DNA from: an uncultured Bacteroidota bacterium
Lineage (GTDB): Bacteria > Bacteroidota > Bacteroidia > Chitinophagales > Chitinophagaceae
Direction of reading: 5' to 3'
Length of the DNA stretch: 55,741 nucleotides
Assembly (NCBI GenBank): GCA_903906365.1
Contig: CAIVKC010000066.1
Span: 1 to 55,741 of the forward strand
Within the stretch, counting starts at the first letter, position 1. Every line of letters begins with the position of its first letter. Positions 29,371 to 36,703 of this stretch are shown here, one piece after another. Below the pieces are notes generated by a model. The model saw only the letters and a program-made list of their open reading frames with translations, was not told the DNA's origin and searched no databases. The position numbers and the translations under genes are program-made.

Positions 29371-29580
29371 GTCAATGTGATCCCTATCTTGCTCGTCGGA
29401 TACCTGTTGGTAGAGTTTCTGGTAAGAATTGCTGCGCCTGGAATGTCTTTTGCGTGAAGTGCTTTTTTTAGCCGGCTTATAGGTAAGCAGGTACACGAAG
29501 GGAATGAACAGAATCCCCGCAATAATGAGCCTTGCGGTTTCGGGATGAAAGTCCTGGTGCAGGTTAATGACTGTTTCCAT
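29359..29580 (-). CDS. Small single-pass membrane protein, unknown function
   Basis: A 73-residue protein with one hydrophobic helix (ARLIIAGILFIPFVYLLTY at about 16-34) followed by a very basic stretch (KPAKKSTSRKRHSRRS), so the tail should face the cytoplasm. No family recognised. It overlaps the end of the convergent reductase gene by 12 bp. The helix plus basic-tail pattern is the main support for its being real. A 36-bp palindrome lies about 73 bp upstream of its ATG. Confidence 0.5.
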   Translation of the reverse strand: METVINLHQDFHPETARLIIAGILFIPFVYLLTYKPAKKSTSRKRHSRRSNSYQKLYQQVSDEQDRDHIDLAV

Positions 29581-29652
29581 AAATGTGCCTTTTAAAGGAT
29601 TTGGACTTTAGTATAAACGATTACTCGGGTCATTAATTGTCTCCTTAAGCAA

Positions 29653-29688
29653 GGTACTTTTACCAAAACGGATTTTGATAAAAGTACC
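29653..29688. repeat. 36-bp near-perfect palindrome (long inverted repeat)
   Basis: GGTACTTTTA (29653-29662) is the exact reverse complement of TAAAAGTACC (29679-29688). Inside it CAAAA (29664-29668) pairs with TTTTG (29673-29677) around CGGA, leaving one unpaired base on each side. There is no T-run next to it on either strand, so it does not look like a terminator. It lies in the 278-bp gap between two small minus-strand genes, upstream of the one at 29359-29580. It could be a protein-binding site or a structured RNA. Its outer GTACTTT/AAAGTAC resembles the inverted repeats at 51879 and 52918. Confidence 0.75.
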
Positions 29689-29858
29689 ATTGCAGGATTT
29701 TTAAATGGGGTATCAGAGTGTGAAGTAAAGCCAGAGCAGAATATAGATCAATAACGGGTTTACTGCCAATCGCACCTACCTGTTAAAAACAGGGGCTCCT
29801 TCCCTAAGATCAGCCCGACTGTTACAGCAAGAAACCCAGACTGGAAAATTATTTTTGA

Positions 29859-30251
29859 TTAATAAGGGGCGGCTGTTGCCTGTTGCTCCTTATTCAACAA
29901 GCTGTCATATACCATCTGGTATCCTTCATTGCGCGAAGGGGTATGGTCCTTATTAAGCAGCTTTTTCCTTAATGTCACATCGGGCAGTTTCTCTTCCCCT
30001 TCGGTCTTCTGTGCGTTTCTCATGACCACGATGGGATCCTTGATTCCGCGGAATTTCAATTCCATGGTGATATATTCCTTTTGCAGTTCCAGGATTTCTG
30101 CATGATTGGAGATCATTTCCTTTTCAAGCTGCATGACGCGGGAACGGTTCTTTTTGAGCTGTTTGCTGCGAAGACTGAATCCGGCGAAGGCCGATCCCAT
30201 CACCAGGGCAAACAGGACCAGAATGTTCATAGAGAATTCGAATGTTAGCAT
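29859..30251 (-). CDS. Membrane-anchored coiled-coil protein, unknown function
   Basis: A 130-residue protein. One N-terminal transmembrane helix (MNILVLFALVMGSAFAGFSL, from residue 8) is followed by a predicted coiled coil (about 30-65, rich in K, E and L: QLKKNRSRVMQLEKEMISNH) and a polar tail. A second ATG at codon 8 is a possible start. No family recognised. The layout suggests a cytoplasm- or periplasm-facing scaffold of the membrane. It is 157 bp downstream of glycyl-tRNA synthetase on the same strand. Confidence 0.65.
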   Translation of the reverse strand: MLTFEFSMNILVLFALVMGSAFAGFSLRSKQLKKNRSRVMQLEKEMISNHAEILELQKEYITMELKFRGIKDPIVVMRNAQKTEGEEKLPDVTLRKKLLNKDHTPSRNEGYQMVYDSLLNKEQQATAAPY

Positions 30252-30408
30252 TGTCTAGATATTAATGGTTAGTAAGAAATGTACACAACAAGCTTGCCCG
30301 GCTGTAACAAATACAGTCAACAGGTATTGCATTAAAAATTAACAGTAATCCTGCAATAGCATCAAAGCAGTTACTATTAAAATCTAAGTTAGAGATTTGG
30401 CAAAAGGC

Positions 30409-31866
30409 TTAGGAAATTAGTTTATCCACAATGCTCTTTATTGTGTGAATAGCGATGCGTTCCTGTTGCATGCTGTCGCGATGACGGAGTGTAACGGTAT
30501 TGTCCTGAAGGGTCTGGTGATCGATGGTTATGCAAAAGGGCGTGCCGATGGCATCCATGCGACGGTAGCGTTTACCGATCGCATCTTTTTCTTCATAAAA
30601 GCAGCGAAAATGCGGTTTGCATTCCTCCATCACGGAGCGGGCTATCTCGGGCAGTCCGTCTTTTTTGGTAAGGGGAAAAACGGCCAGTTTTATAGGAGCC
30701 AGCATGGGCGGGAGTTTCAGCACTACCCGGCTATCTGCTTTGTCGGGCGTGGAGAGGTCTTCTTCGCAGTAGGCTTCGCTGATGACCATCAGTACGGTCC
30801 TGTCCAGGCCGATGGAAGTTTCCACCACGTATGGCACGTAATTGCCATAGGGTTTTCCCAGTTCATTGAGGTCGTTGTCAAAATACTGCAGTTTTTTTCC
30901 ACTGAATTTCTGGTGCTGGCTCAAGTCAAAGTCCGTGCGTGAATGGATGCCTTCCACTTCCTTAAACCCAATGGGGAAATTGTATTCAATATCGCAGGCC
31001 GCATCCGCATAATGGGCCAGCTTTACGTGGTCATGGAACCTGTACTGCCCGGCAGAAATTCCCAGGCTCAGGTGCCACTTCATTCTTTCTTCCTTCCAGA
31101 ATTCGTACCACTGTTTCTGGGTACCGGGCCGGACAAAGAACTGCATTTCCATTTGCTCAAATTCCCGCATGCGGAACACAAACTGCCTGGCGACGATTTC
31201 ATTTCTGAAGGCCTTTCCGATCTGGGCAATGCCAAAGGGGATCTTCATGCGGCCCGTCTTTTGGACGTTGAGAAAATTGACAAAAATGCCCTGCGCGGTT
31301 TCCGGTCGCAGGTAAATGGTATCGGCGTCTTCCGCCACGCTGCCCAGCTGGGTGGAAAACATGAGATTGAATTGCCGGATATCGGTCCAGTTGACCGTGC
31401 CGCTGATTGCACAGCTGATCTTATTTTCTTCGATGAGCTGCTTGAGTCCATCAAAATCATTGGCTGCCAGCAACTGGTCCATGCGGGCCAGCAGGGCATC
31501 GGCCTCTGCCTTTTTACCGGCTTTTTCCAGTTCATCGGCAAAGCCTTCGATGAGGTGGTCCACACGGTATCTTTTGTTGCTGTCCCGGTTGTCGATCATC
31601 GGGTCGCTGAAATTATCGACATGACCGGAGGCCTTCCAGGTGGTGGGATGCATAAAGATGGCAGCATCGATACCCACGATGTTTTCATGGAGCTGGGTCA
31701 TGGATTTCCACCAGTAATCGCGGATATTCTTTTTGAGCTCGCTTCCATACTGACCGTAATCGTACACGGCGCTGAGTCCGTCATAAATTTCGGAGGAGGG
31801 AAATATAAACCCGTATTCTTTGCAATGGGAAATTATTGCCTGAAACCTGTTCGTATCGTTTGCCAT
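30409..31866 (-). CDS. glyQS: Glycine--tRNA ligase (single-chain alpha2 type)
   Basis: Attaches glycine to tRNA-Gly in the cytoplasm. The 485 residues are of the eukaryote/archaea-like homodimeric class II type, not the alpha/beta type of E. coli. The N-terminus has KEYGFIFPSSEIYDGLSAVY and YGQYGSELKKNIRDYWW. Motif 2 is near FRNEIVARQFVFRMREFEQME and motif 3 is GLDRTVLMVI. The C-terminal anticodon-binding domain contains APIKLAVFPLTKKDG. The ATG at 31864-31866 (MANDTNRFQA) is chosen over the upstream open extension because a full promoter (31875-31906) sits just before it. Confidence 0.95.
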   Translation of the reverse strand: MANDTNRFQAIISHCKEYGFIFPSSEIYDGLSAVYDYGQYGSELKKNIRDYWWKSMTQLHENIVGIDAAIFMHPTTWKASGHVDNFSDPMIDNRDSNKRYRVDHLIEGFADELEKAGKKAEADALLARMDQLLAANDFDGLKQLIEENKISCAISGTVNWTDIRQFNLMFSTQLGSVAEDADTIYLRPETAQGIFVNFLNVQKTGRMKIPFGIAQIGKAFRNEIVARQFVFRMREFEQMEMQFFVRPGTQKQWYEFWKEERMKWHLSLGISAGQYRFHDHVKLAHYADAACDIEYNFPIGFKEVEGIHSRTDFDLSQHQKFSGKKLQYFDNDLNELGKPYGNYVPYVVETSIGLDRTVLMVISEAYCEEDLSTPDKADSRVVLKLPPMLAPIKLAVFPLTKKDGLPEIARSVMEECKPHFRCFYEEKDAIGKRYRRMDAIGTPFCITIDHQTLQDNTVTLRHRDSMQQERIAIHTIKSIVDKLIS

Positions 31867-31874
31867 AATGGCGG

Positions 31875-31906
31875 CAAAGATAGTTTTAGAATCGGATTCC
31901 AGCAAA
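31875..31906 (-). promoter_or_regulatory. Bacteroidota-type promoter of glyQS
   Basis: On the minus strand TTTG (31903-31906) and TATCTTTG (31875-31882) are separated by 20 bases, an excellent fit to the phylum's TTTG-N19-21-TAnnTTTG promoter. Transcription should begin within a few bases of the ATG at 31866, giving a nearly leaderless mRNA. This also argues against translation starting upstream. Confidence 0.68.
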
Positions 31907-31950
31907 GCAGGCCTTCTGTTTGTAACGGGAAGGGGAAGACCCGCCCTCCC

Positions 31951-31972
31951 CCGGGCTGTTTTAACAGCCCGG
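31951..31972. repeat. 22-bp perfect palindrome between glyQS and the divergent membrane-protein gene
   Basis: CCGGGCTGTT and AACAGCCCGG are exact reverse complements around a TT centre. The site lies between the start sites of two divergent genes, upstream of both. There is no adjacent T-run, so a role as operator or cruciform is as likely as an RNA hairpin. No binding protein is suggested by the sequence. Confidence 0.55.
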
Positions 31973-32025
31973 CAATTGGCAACAACCCCTATTTTTGCCT
32001 TTAATCAATCACCCGTTTCCAGCAC

Positions 32026-33168
32026 ATGCCTTCACCCATCCTTTTTAAAACCAAAAAAACGCCCCTGCTTGAAAGATTCGGAGTCTACTATCTCCGGCTT
32101 TTCGGAGAACAGACCCTGGATCACCGGGTATTCGATTTCAGTGATGAAGAGCTCGGCAAAAAAGTAGCCCGGATTTCACGAAAAGGCATTTGGCTCTCTG
32201 CGCTGACGGGCGGAGTCCTGGTATGGCCTACCATTTATGTGGATGTCCTGTTGCAGGAGCGGCCCTGGCTGGTCCATTACGGATGGACGGCGGCAGTAAC
32301 CCTGGTTTCGGTGGGCATTGAATTTTACCTGCTTTTTCTCATCGCGCTGAAGGCGGTGCATGAAGTCAGTGAACTGATCAACATACATGCCCATAAAAAG
32401 GATTTTCTGCAAAACGGCCCCTTTAACCTGACCAGTATCCTGGCCAGGACGGCCCTGGAACTGCCTGACCCGGAATTGGAAATCCTGGGTATTGATCCTT
32501 TTGAGAATATATCCAAAAAGAACCTGCTCATCCTGGGATTGCTCTACAAATTGAAAATCACGCTGACCAATTTCATTGCCAAAGGGCTGCTGCGTTCCTT
32601 TGGCGGAAAAACCCTGCTGGGTGTCTCCATCAATTATGTGGCCCTTCCGGTGGAATGTTTCTGGAACGCGGTTGTCCTGCGGCGCGTGGTGGATGAGGCC
32701 CGTCTGCGCCTGTTTGGCTTTGCCTTAAGCAATCATATTGCGGACAACGTGCTCCATGACCACCTGCTTAGCCAGCTTTCCGAGGAAGCCAAAATCGGTT
32801 GTTTGCGGGCCATTGGCAATGCCGTGGTGATGGCCCAGCATTACCATCCCAATATGGTGGTGCTCTTACTGAGGTTTCAGCACCTCCTTGGCATAAGCCG
32901 TGAGATGCAGTATGATGACTGGCAGCTTTTCCTGGACACTTTGAAAAAGGTCAGCGAAAAAGAACGGGATTTCCTGCTGGACCTCTTTACGGTAGCTGCT
33001 GCCTTTGACGGAAAGATATCCCGGCTGGAGTCCAACCATCTGGCGGAAGCCTACGGATCATACTATGAGCTGTACCTGCCACGACTTGTGCAGCTGACCG
33101 GCCATATCCGGGCGGGCCGTCTCCATGCGGCCGCTTCACTTTGTGTCCTGGACTTTACGGCGGGTTGA
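32026..33168 (+). CDS. Membrane protein of unknown function with TerB-like C-terminal region
   Basis: A 380-residue protein that I cannot assign firmly; it may belong to the little-studied LBF_2804-type family. Two or three hydrophobic segments near residues 55-110 (GIWLSALTGGVLVWPTIYVD, YGWTAAVTLVSVGIEFYLLFLIAL) are followed by a possible re-entrant helix near 185-205. The last 100 residues are helical and soluble, with FLLDLFTVAAAFDGKISRLE (about 318-337). This recalls the acidic D-G-K-I motif of TerB/DjlA-like domains. A TATTTTTG box at 31990-31997 could drive it, without a clear -33 element. It is divergent from glyQS and convergent with yihY. Confidence 0.6.
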   Translation: MPSPILFKTKKTPLLERFGVYYLRLFGEQTLDHRVFDFSDEELGKKVARISRKGIWLSALTGGVLVWPTIYVDVLLQERPWLVHYGWTAAVTLVSVGIEFYLLFLIALKAVHEVSELINIHAHKKDFLQNGPFNLTSILARTALELPDPELEILGIDPFENISKKNLLILGLLYKLKITLTNFIAKGLLRSFGGKTLLGVSINYVALPVECFWNAVVLRRVVDEARLRLFGFALSNHIADNVLHDHLLSQLSEEAKIGCLRAIGNAVVMAQHYHPNMVVLLLRFQHLLGISREMQYDDWQLFLDTLKKVSEKERDFLLDLFTVAAAFDGKISRLESNHLAEAYGSYYELYLPRLVQLTGHIRAGRLHAAASLCVLDFTAG

Positions 33169-33193
33169 GCCGGCCGGCAGGCAGGGAATGTAA

Positions 33194-34147
33194 TCAATGG
33201 GGTTCAATCCTGGTTTTTTCTTCGGGCTGCTGCTGGAGGGAACGCTTGGATTCTATCTCCACCTGCTGCACCCATACGGCATATTCATCCGGGTAGATCC
33301 GGGAGCCGCTGACCATAGCATAGTGCCGGGTGAATTCTGCCCCGAAATACAGGATCATCGCTGAATAATAAACCCAGAGCAGGATCACGATCACCGATCC
33401 GGCCGCCCCGTAGGCCGAACTCAGCCGGCTGTGCCCGAGGTAATAGCCGATCAGGAATTTGCCGGCTAAAAACAACAGGGCGGTTGTAAAGGCCCCCACC
33501 CTCACATGGCGCCAGCGGATCTTGGCATCCGGCAGGAATTTGAAAATGATGGCAAACAGGAAGGTGGTTATCAAAAAGGTGAGCAGCAAATTAAAGCTGT
33601 AGACGGCGAAAAAGGTGATGGAGGGGAATAGTTGGGTAAGGGTATGGATGAAGGCCTCCATGACTCCGTTGATGAGCAGGGAAACCAACAGCAAAAAGCC
33701 CAGACATACTACCATGGAAAATGAAAGGAGGCGGTTGATCAGGATTTTCAGCCAGCCCTTTTTGGGCTTGGCCTTCAGCCTCCAGATATGATTGATGGAA
33801 TCCTGGATTTCGCCGAAGACGCTGGTGGCACCAACCACCAGGGTGACCAGCCCCACCAGGGTCGCAAAGCCTGCCTGGCCCGAAAGGGCTGCCGAGCGAA
33901 TGGTCTGTTGTATCTGAATGGCCGCATCCCGGCCAACAAAACTGGCGATCTGGTCGTAAATGGTACCCTCTATGGCCCGGCGGCCATAAAAGAAATCGCT
34001 GATGGCGATGATGATGATAAGCATCGCGGGGAGGGAAAAAATGGTATAGAAAGCCAGGGCAGCACTTAGCTTCAGCACTTTGTCCTCTATAAAATTATGG
34101 AGAGACAGTTTGATTATTTTCCAAAGCTTGGGAAAGGTCATTGCCAT
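33194..34147 (-). CDS. YihY/virulence factor BrkB family membrane protein
   Basis: A 317-residue inner-membrane protein of the YihY/BrkB (UPF0761) family. Typical features are ALAFYTIFSLPAMLIIIIAI at about 29-48, the QIQQTIRSAALSGQAGFATL loop, and six hydrophobic segments, with WVYYSAMILYFGAEFTRHYA near 255-275. Once thought to be RNase BN, the family is now regarded as membrane proteins of uncertain role. It is nine bases downstream of the MazG-like gene and appears to be the last gene of a minus-strand cluster that starts with dtd. Confidence 0.9.
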   Translation of the reverse strand: MAMTFPKLWKIIKLSLHNFIEDKVLKLSAALAFYTIFSLPAMLIIIIAISDFFYGRRAIEGTIYDQIASFVGRDAAIQIQQTIRSAALSGQAGFATLVGLVTLVVGATSVFGEIQDSINHIWRLKAKPKKGWLKILINRLLSFSMVVCLGFLLLVSLLINGVMEAFIHTLTQLFPSITFFAVYSFNLLLTFLITTFLFAIIFKFLPDAKIRWRHVRVGAFTTALLFLAGKFLIGYYLGHSRLSSAYGAAGSVIVILLWVYYSAMILYFGAEFTRHYAMVSGSRIYPDEYAVWVQQVEIESKRSLQQQPEEKTRIEPH

Positions 34148-34156
34148 GGCAGGTCT

Positions 34157-34513
34157 TTATTGTAATTTCTTATTTTGCAGGTGACGGTCCCTGTCGCGAA
34201 GGCTCTTTTTTTCCAGATTCCTTTCCAGGGCTTCGGTGAGGTCCACCCCGGTCTGGTTGGCCAGGCAGATCAACACCCACAGCACGTCGGCGAGTTCATC
34301 GGAGAGCTCGGAGCCTTTGTCGGATTCCTTGAAAGACTGTTCCCCATAGATCCTGGCCATCAGACGCGCTACCTCACCCACCTCTTCGGTCAGGATCGCC
34401 AGGTTGGTCAGTTCGCTGAAATAGCGGACCCCTTTGGTGGCGATCCATTGGTCGACCAGCTGCTGGGCCTGCCTGATGGATATCTCTTTCCTGGAACCGG
34501 GTGTCTCACTCAT
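34157..34513 (-). CDS. MazG-like nucleotide pyrophosphohydrolase
   Basis: A 118-residue all-alpha NTP pyrophosphatase domain protein, probably cleaving non-canonical or surplus nucleoside triphosphates. The metal-binding pattern EExxE...ExxD is seen: Glu43, Glu44 and Glu47 (TEEVGEVARLMAR), then Glu73 and Asp76 (SDELADVLWVL). The length fits the single-domain MazG-like group, not full MazG. It lies 30 bases after the PhzF-like gene and nine before yihY. Confidence 0.88.
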   Translation of the reverse strand: MSETPGSRKEISIRQAQQLVDQWIATKGVRYFSELTNLAILTEEVGEVARLMARIYGEQSFKESDKGSELSDELADVLWVLICLANQTGVDLTEALERNLEKKSLRDRDRHLQNKKLQ

Positions 34514-34543
34514 ATAATCTTCCTTATTAAAATTACTATATAC

Positions 34544-35329
34544 TTATATATATATAACTCCTGACAAATACGTAGCGGCCCGACCGGTCATAAGCACCCT
34601 TCCCTGCTTCCATTCACAGGCGAGATAGCCCCTGCGTTGGGAGAGCTGTACGGCAGCGAGTTTGGATTTCCCCAACACCCCGGCCCAGTAGGGAACCAGG
34701 GCTGTATGTGCCGATCCGGTCACGGGATCCTCGTCGATCCCCGACTGGGGAAAAAAGCAACGCGACACGAAATCAGTCTCTTTTCCCGGGGCGGTCACCA
34801 GCACCCCCCTCACCGGCAGGGTCTTCAGCAGGCCCATGTCAGGGGACAGGTTTTCAATATCCTGCTGGCCTGCCAGCACGGCCATATAATCAAAAGAGGT
34901 CTTAAAAACCGCCACCGGAGTGGTTTTCAAACCGGCAGCCAGCGCGGGGGGCAGCTCACAGGCTACAGGGGGGTCTTCCGGGAAATCGAGGGTCAATCTG
35001 CCTCCGGGTGCTTTTTTCACCATCAGCGGCCCGCTTTTGGAATGAAAGACCAGGGTATCGCGTTCCACTCCCAGATGGTGAAAATATACATGGGCCGATG
35101 CCAGGGTCGCATGGCCGCAGAGGGCCACTTCCACAGAGGGTGTGAACCACCGGATGGCGAAGTCCCCGCCCTGGGGGACGACAAAGGCCGTTTCAGCCAA
35201 ATTATGCTGGGAGGCTATTTGCTGCATCAGGCCCTCGGCAGGCCATTCCTGCAGGGGCACCACCGCTGCGGGGTTGCCGCCAAAGGTTGCCTCCGCAAAG
35301 GCATTGACCACATAGACTTTCATTTCCAT
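34544..35329 (-). CDS. PhzF family isomerase/epimerase
   Basis: A 261-residue protein of the PhzF family, with the diaminopimelate-epimerase fold. Motifs are FGGNPAAVVPL at about 16-26, the probable catalytic Glu46 in HNLAETAFV, CGHATLASAHV, and DPVTGSAHTALVPYW. Outside phenazine producers the substrate of this family is usually unknown, and there are no phenazine genes here. It is part of the dtd-phzF-mazG-yihY run, 54 bp after dtd. A second ATG at 35321-35323 is an alternative start. Confidence 0.9.
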   Translation of the reverse strand: MEMKVYVVNAFAEATFGGNPAAVVPLQEWPAEGLMQQIASQHNLAETAFVVPQGGDFAIRWFTPSVEVALCGHATLASAHVYFHHLGVERDTLVFHSKSGPLMVKKAPGGRLTLDFPEDPPVACELPPALAAGLKTTPVAVFKTSFDYMAVLAGQQDIENLSPDMGLLKTLPVRGVLVTAPGKETDFVSRCFFPQSGIDEDPVTGSAHTALVPYWAGVLGKSKLAAVQLSQRRGYLACEWKQGRVLMTGRAATYLSGVIYI

Positions 35330-35383
35330 ATATAAACCCTTTATTGTATGGTTAGATCGCTGGAGAAGGCGGCCACTGCGCTG

Positions 35384-35836
35384 TTACTCCCGGTTCCTGG
35401 AATCCATCAGAATGGTAACCGGGCCGTCGTTGAGAAGTTCCACCTGCATATCTGCTCCGAACTCCCCGGTTTGGATCTCCTTACCCAACTGTGCCTGCAG
35501 GGAGGCAATCATTTCCTCATAGTAAGGAATGGCGATGGCCGGTTTGCTGGCCCGTATATAGGAAGGCCGGTTCCCTTTTTTGGTAGCAGCATGCAGGGTA
35601 AACTGGCTTACCAGCAGAATATCCCCGCCGGTGTCTTTGACCGAAAGATTCATCACCCCTGCCGCATCGTTGAAAATACGAAGCTGGACGATCTTGCCGC
35701 TCAGATACTCAATATCTGCCGGCGTATCGGCATCCTCGATGCCCAGTAAAACTAGTAAACCGGGCCCGATGGCAGATTTTATTTTCCCGTTGATTGTTAC
35801 ACTGGCCCTACTGACCCGCTGGATAACTGCCCGCAT
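35384..35836 (-). CDS. dtd: D-aminoacyl-tRNA deacylase
   Basis: Frees tRNA from D-amino acids wrongly attached to it. The 150 residues are the usual length. The start MRAVIQRVSRASVTINGK and the two active-site motifs are clear: SQFTL at about residues 78-82 and NDGPVT near 135-140 in place of the usual NxGPVT. First gene of a minus-strand cluster; 34 bp separate it from the divergent arfB, so two translation-quality genes share a promoter region. Confidence 0.95.
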   Translation of the reverse strand: MRAVIQRVSRASVTINGKIKSAIGPGLLVLLGIEDADTPADIEYLSGKIVQLRIFNDAAGVMNLSVKDTGGDILLVSQFTLHAATKKGNRPSYIRASKPAIAIPYYEEMIASLQAQLGKEIQTGEFGADMQVELLNDGPVTILMDSRNRE

Positions 35837-35870
35837 TCCCTGTGATTGATTTTATTGGTAATTTTAGGCC

Positions 35871-36278
35871 ATGAAGATAGATGTTTCCAAAGAGATTTTT
35901 TTCAAAACCGCCCGCAGCGGCGGAAAGGGCGGCCAGAACGTGAATAAGGTGGAAACCATGGCCGAAGGTTATTTTCACATCGGGCAGTCTGCCCTTCTTA
36001 CCGATGAGCAGAAAGCCAGGCTGACCGACAAACTCTCCCAAAAAATAAATGCCGAGGGTTATCTCAAAGCCAGGTCGCAGGAACATCGCTCCCAGTTGGA
36101 TAATAAAACGGCGGTCATCCAAAAAATGGAAGACTGGATTGAAGGCGCACTCAGAAAGGAAAAGAAAAGAATAGCCTCAAAACCCGGCAGGGCGTCCCGG
36201 GAAAAAAGAATCGAAGCCAAAAAAAAACTGGGGCAGACCAAGGAAGGCAGAAAAAAAATACGACTCCCGGAACACTAA
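35871..36278 (+). CDS. arfB: Alternative ribosome-rescue factor ArfB (peptidyl-tRNA hydrolase, GGQ protein)
   Basis: Releases nascent chains from ribosomes stalled without a stop codon. The 135 residues include the catalytic GGQ at 20-22 (SGGKGGQNVNKVETMAE) and the long basic C-terminal tail (RKEKKRIASKPGRASREKR ... KKIRLPEH) that enters the empty mRNA channel. No codon-recognition domain is present, which separates it from RF1/RF2. Terminator at 36333-36361. Divergent from dtd. Confidence 0.93.
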   Translation: MKIDVSKEIFFKTARSGGKGGQNVNKVETMAEGYFHIGQSALLTDEQKARLTDKLSQKINAEGYLKARSQEHRSQLDNKTAVIQKMEDWIEGALRKEKKRIASKPGRASREKRIEAKKKLGQTKEGRKKIRLPEH

Positions 36279-36332
36279 ATCCCACTCGCCAAAATTGCGT
36301 TGGTATCACCAGCCCTGGGAAGCTGCCCGCTA

Positions 36333-36361
36333 AAAAAGGCAAATGAGGCATCTGCCTTTTT
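36333..36361 (+). terminator. Bidirectional-type terminator after arfB
   Basis: AAAAAGGCA and TGCCTTTTT pair to form a nine-bp stem, with an inner ATG/CAT pairing in the loop region. The plus strand ends in five T residues. It stands 55 bp past the arfB stop. Confidence 0.65.
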
Positions 36362-36537
36362 ATATTGACCTAACAATCCGCCGGAGGCCCTCCGGCCCAC
36401 AGGACCATGGTAAAGCTCCTTACCTACCTGAGCAACTACTCTTAGTCGTATATTTAAACACTTACATAAATTAGATGTATGCACTGAATCAATTGCAATT
36501 CTGATCATCGTATATCCATCTATGATGGTTTATCATG

Positions 36538-36551
36538 AAATCATGTGATTT
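36538..36551. promoter_or_regulatory. 14-bp palindrome, possible operator of the PAS kinase gene
   Basis: AAATCA-TG-TGATTT is a near-perfect palindrome (six-base arms, two-base centre) about 120 bp upstream of the likely kinase -7 box, within a cluster of ATCATG repeats. The form suits a dimeric regulator. No regulator gene is adjacent and the site could be chance in AT-rich DNA. Confidence 0.3.
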
Positions 36552-36673
36552 TGATCATGGGGGTCCAAAGGAAAATGAGTATATTCAAAACCGAAAATAT
36601 ACTGAGTCGCATTCCAGCTATGATGTAAGTTTTTATTGCTTTTTTGGTATACAATAACCATTACACCTGCCTA

Positions 36674-36681
36674 TATGTTTG
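36674..36681 (+). promoter_or_regulatory. Probable -7 box of the PAS kinase promoter
   Basis: TATGTTTG matches TAnnTTTG exactly and ends 22 bases before the kinase ATG. The -33 region has no TTTG at the right distance, so the promoter is only half supported and may need an activator. Confidence 0.4.
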
Positions 36682-36703
36682 AATCATTCAAAATCCGGTT
36701 GTC

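Larger units (their letters stand above)
36279..36703. other. Intergenic region between arfB and the PAS histidine kinase
   Basis: 425 bp without a gene. Besides the arfB terminator it contains a GC-rich hairpin GCCGGAG-GCC-CTCCGGC (36380-36396), a small inverted repeat CCATC-TAT-GATGG (36516-36528), three copies of ATCATG (36532, 36540, 36554) and a 14-bp palindrome (36538-36551). The density of short repeats just before a sensor kinase suggests a regulatory region. Confidence 0.5.
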
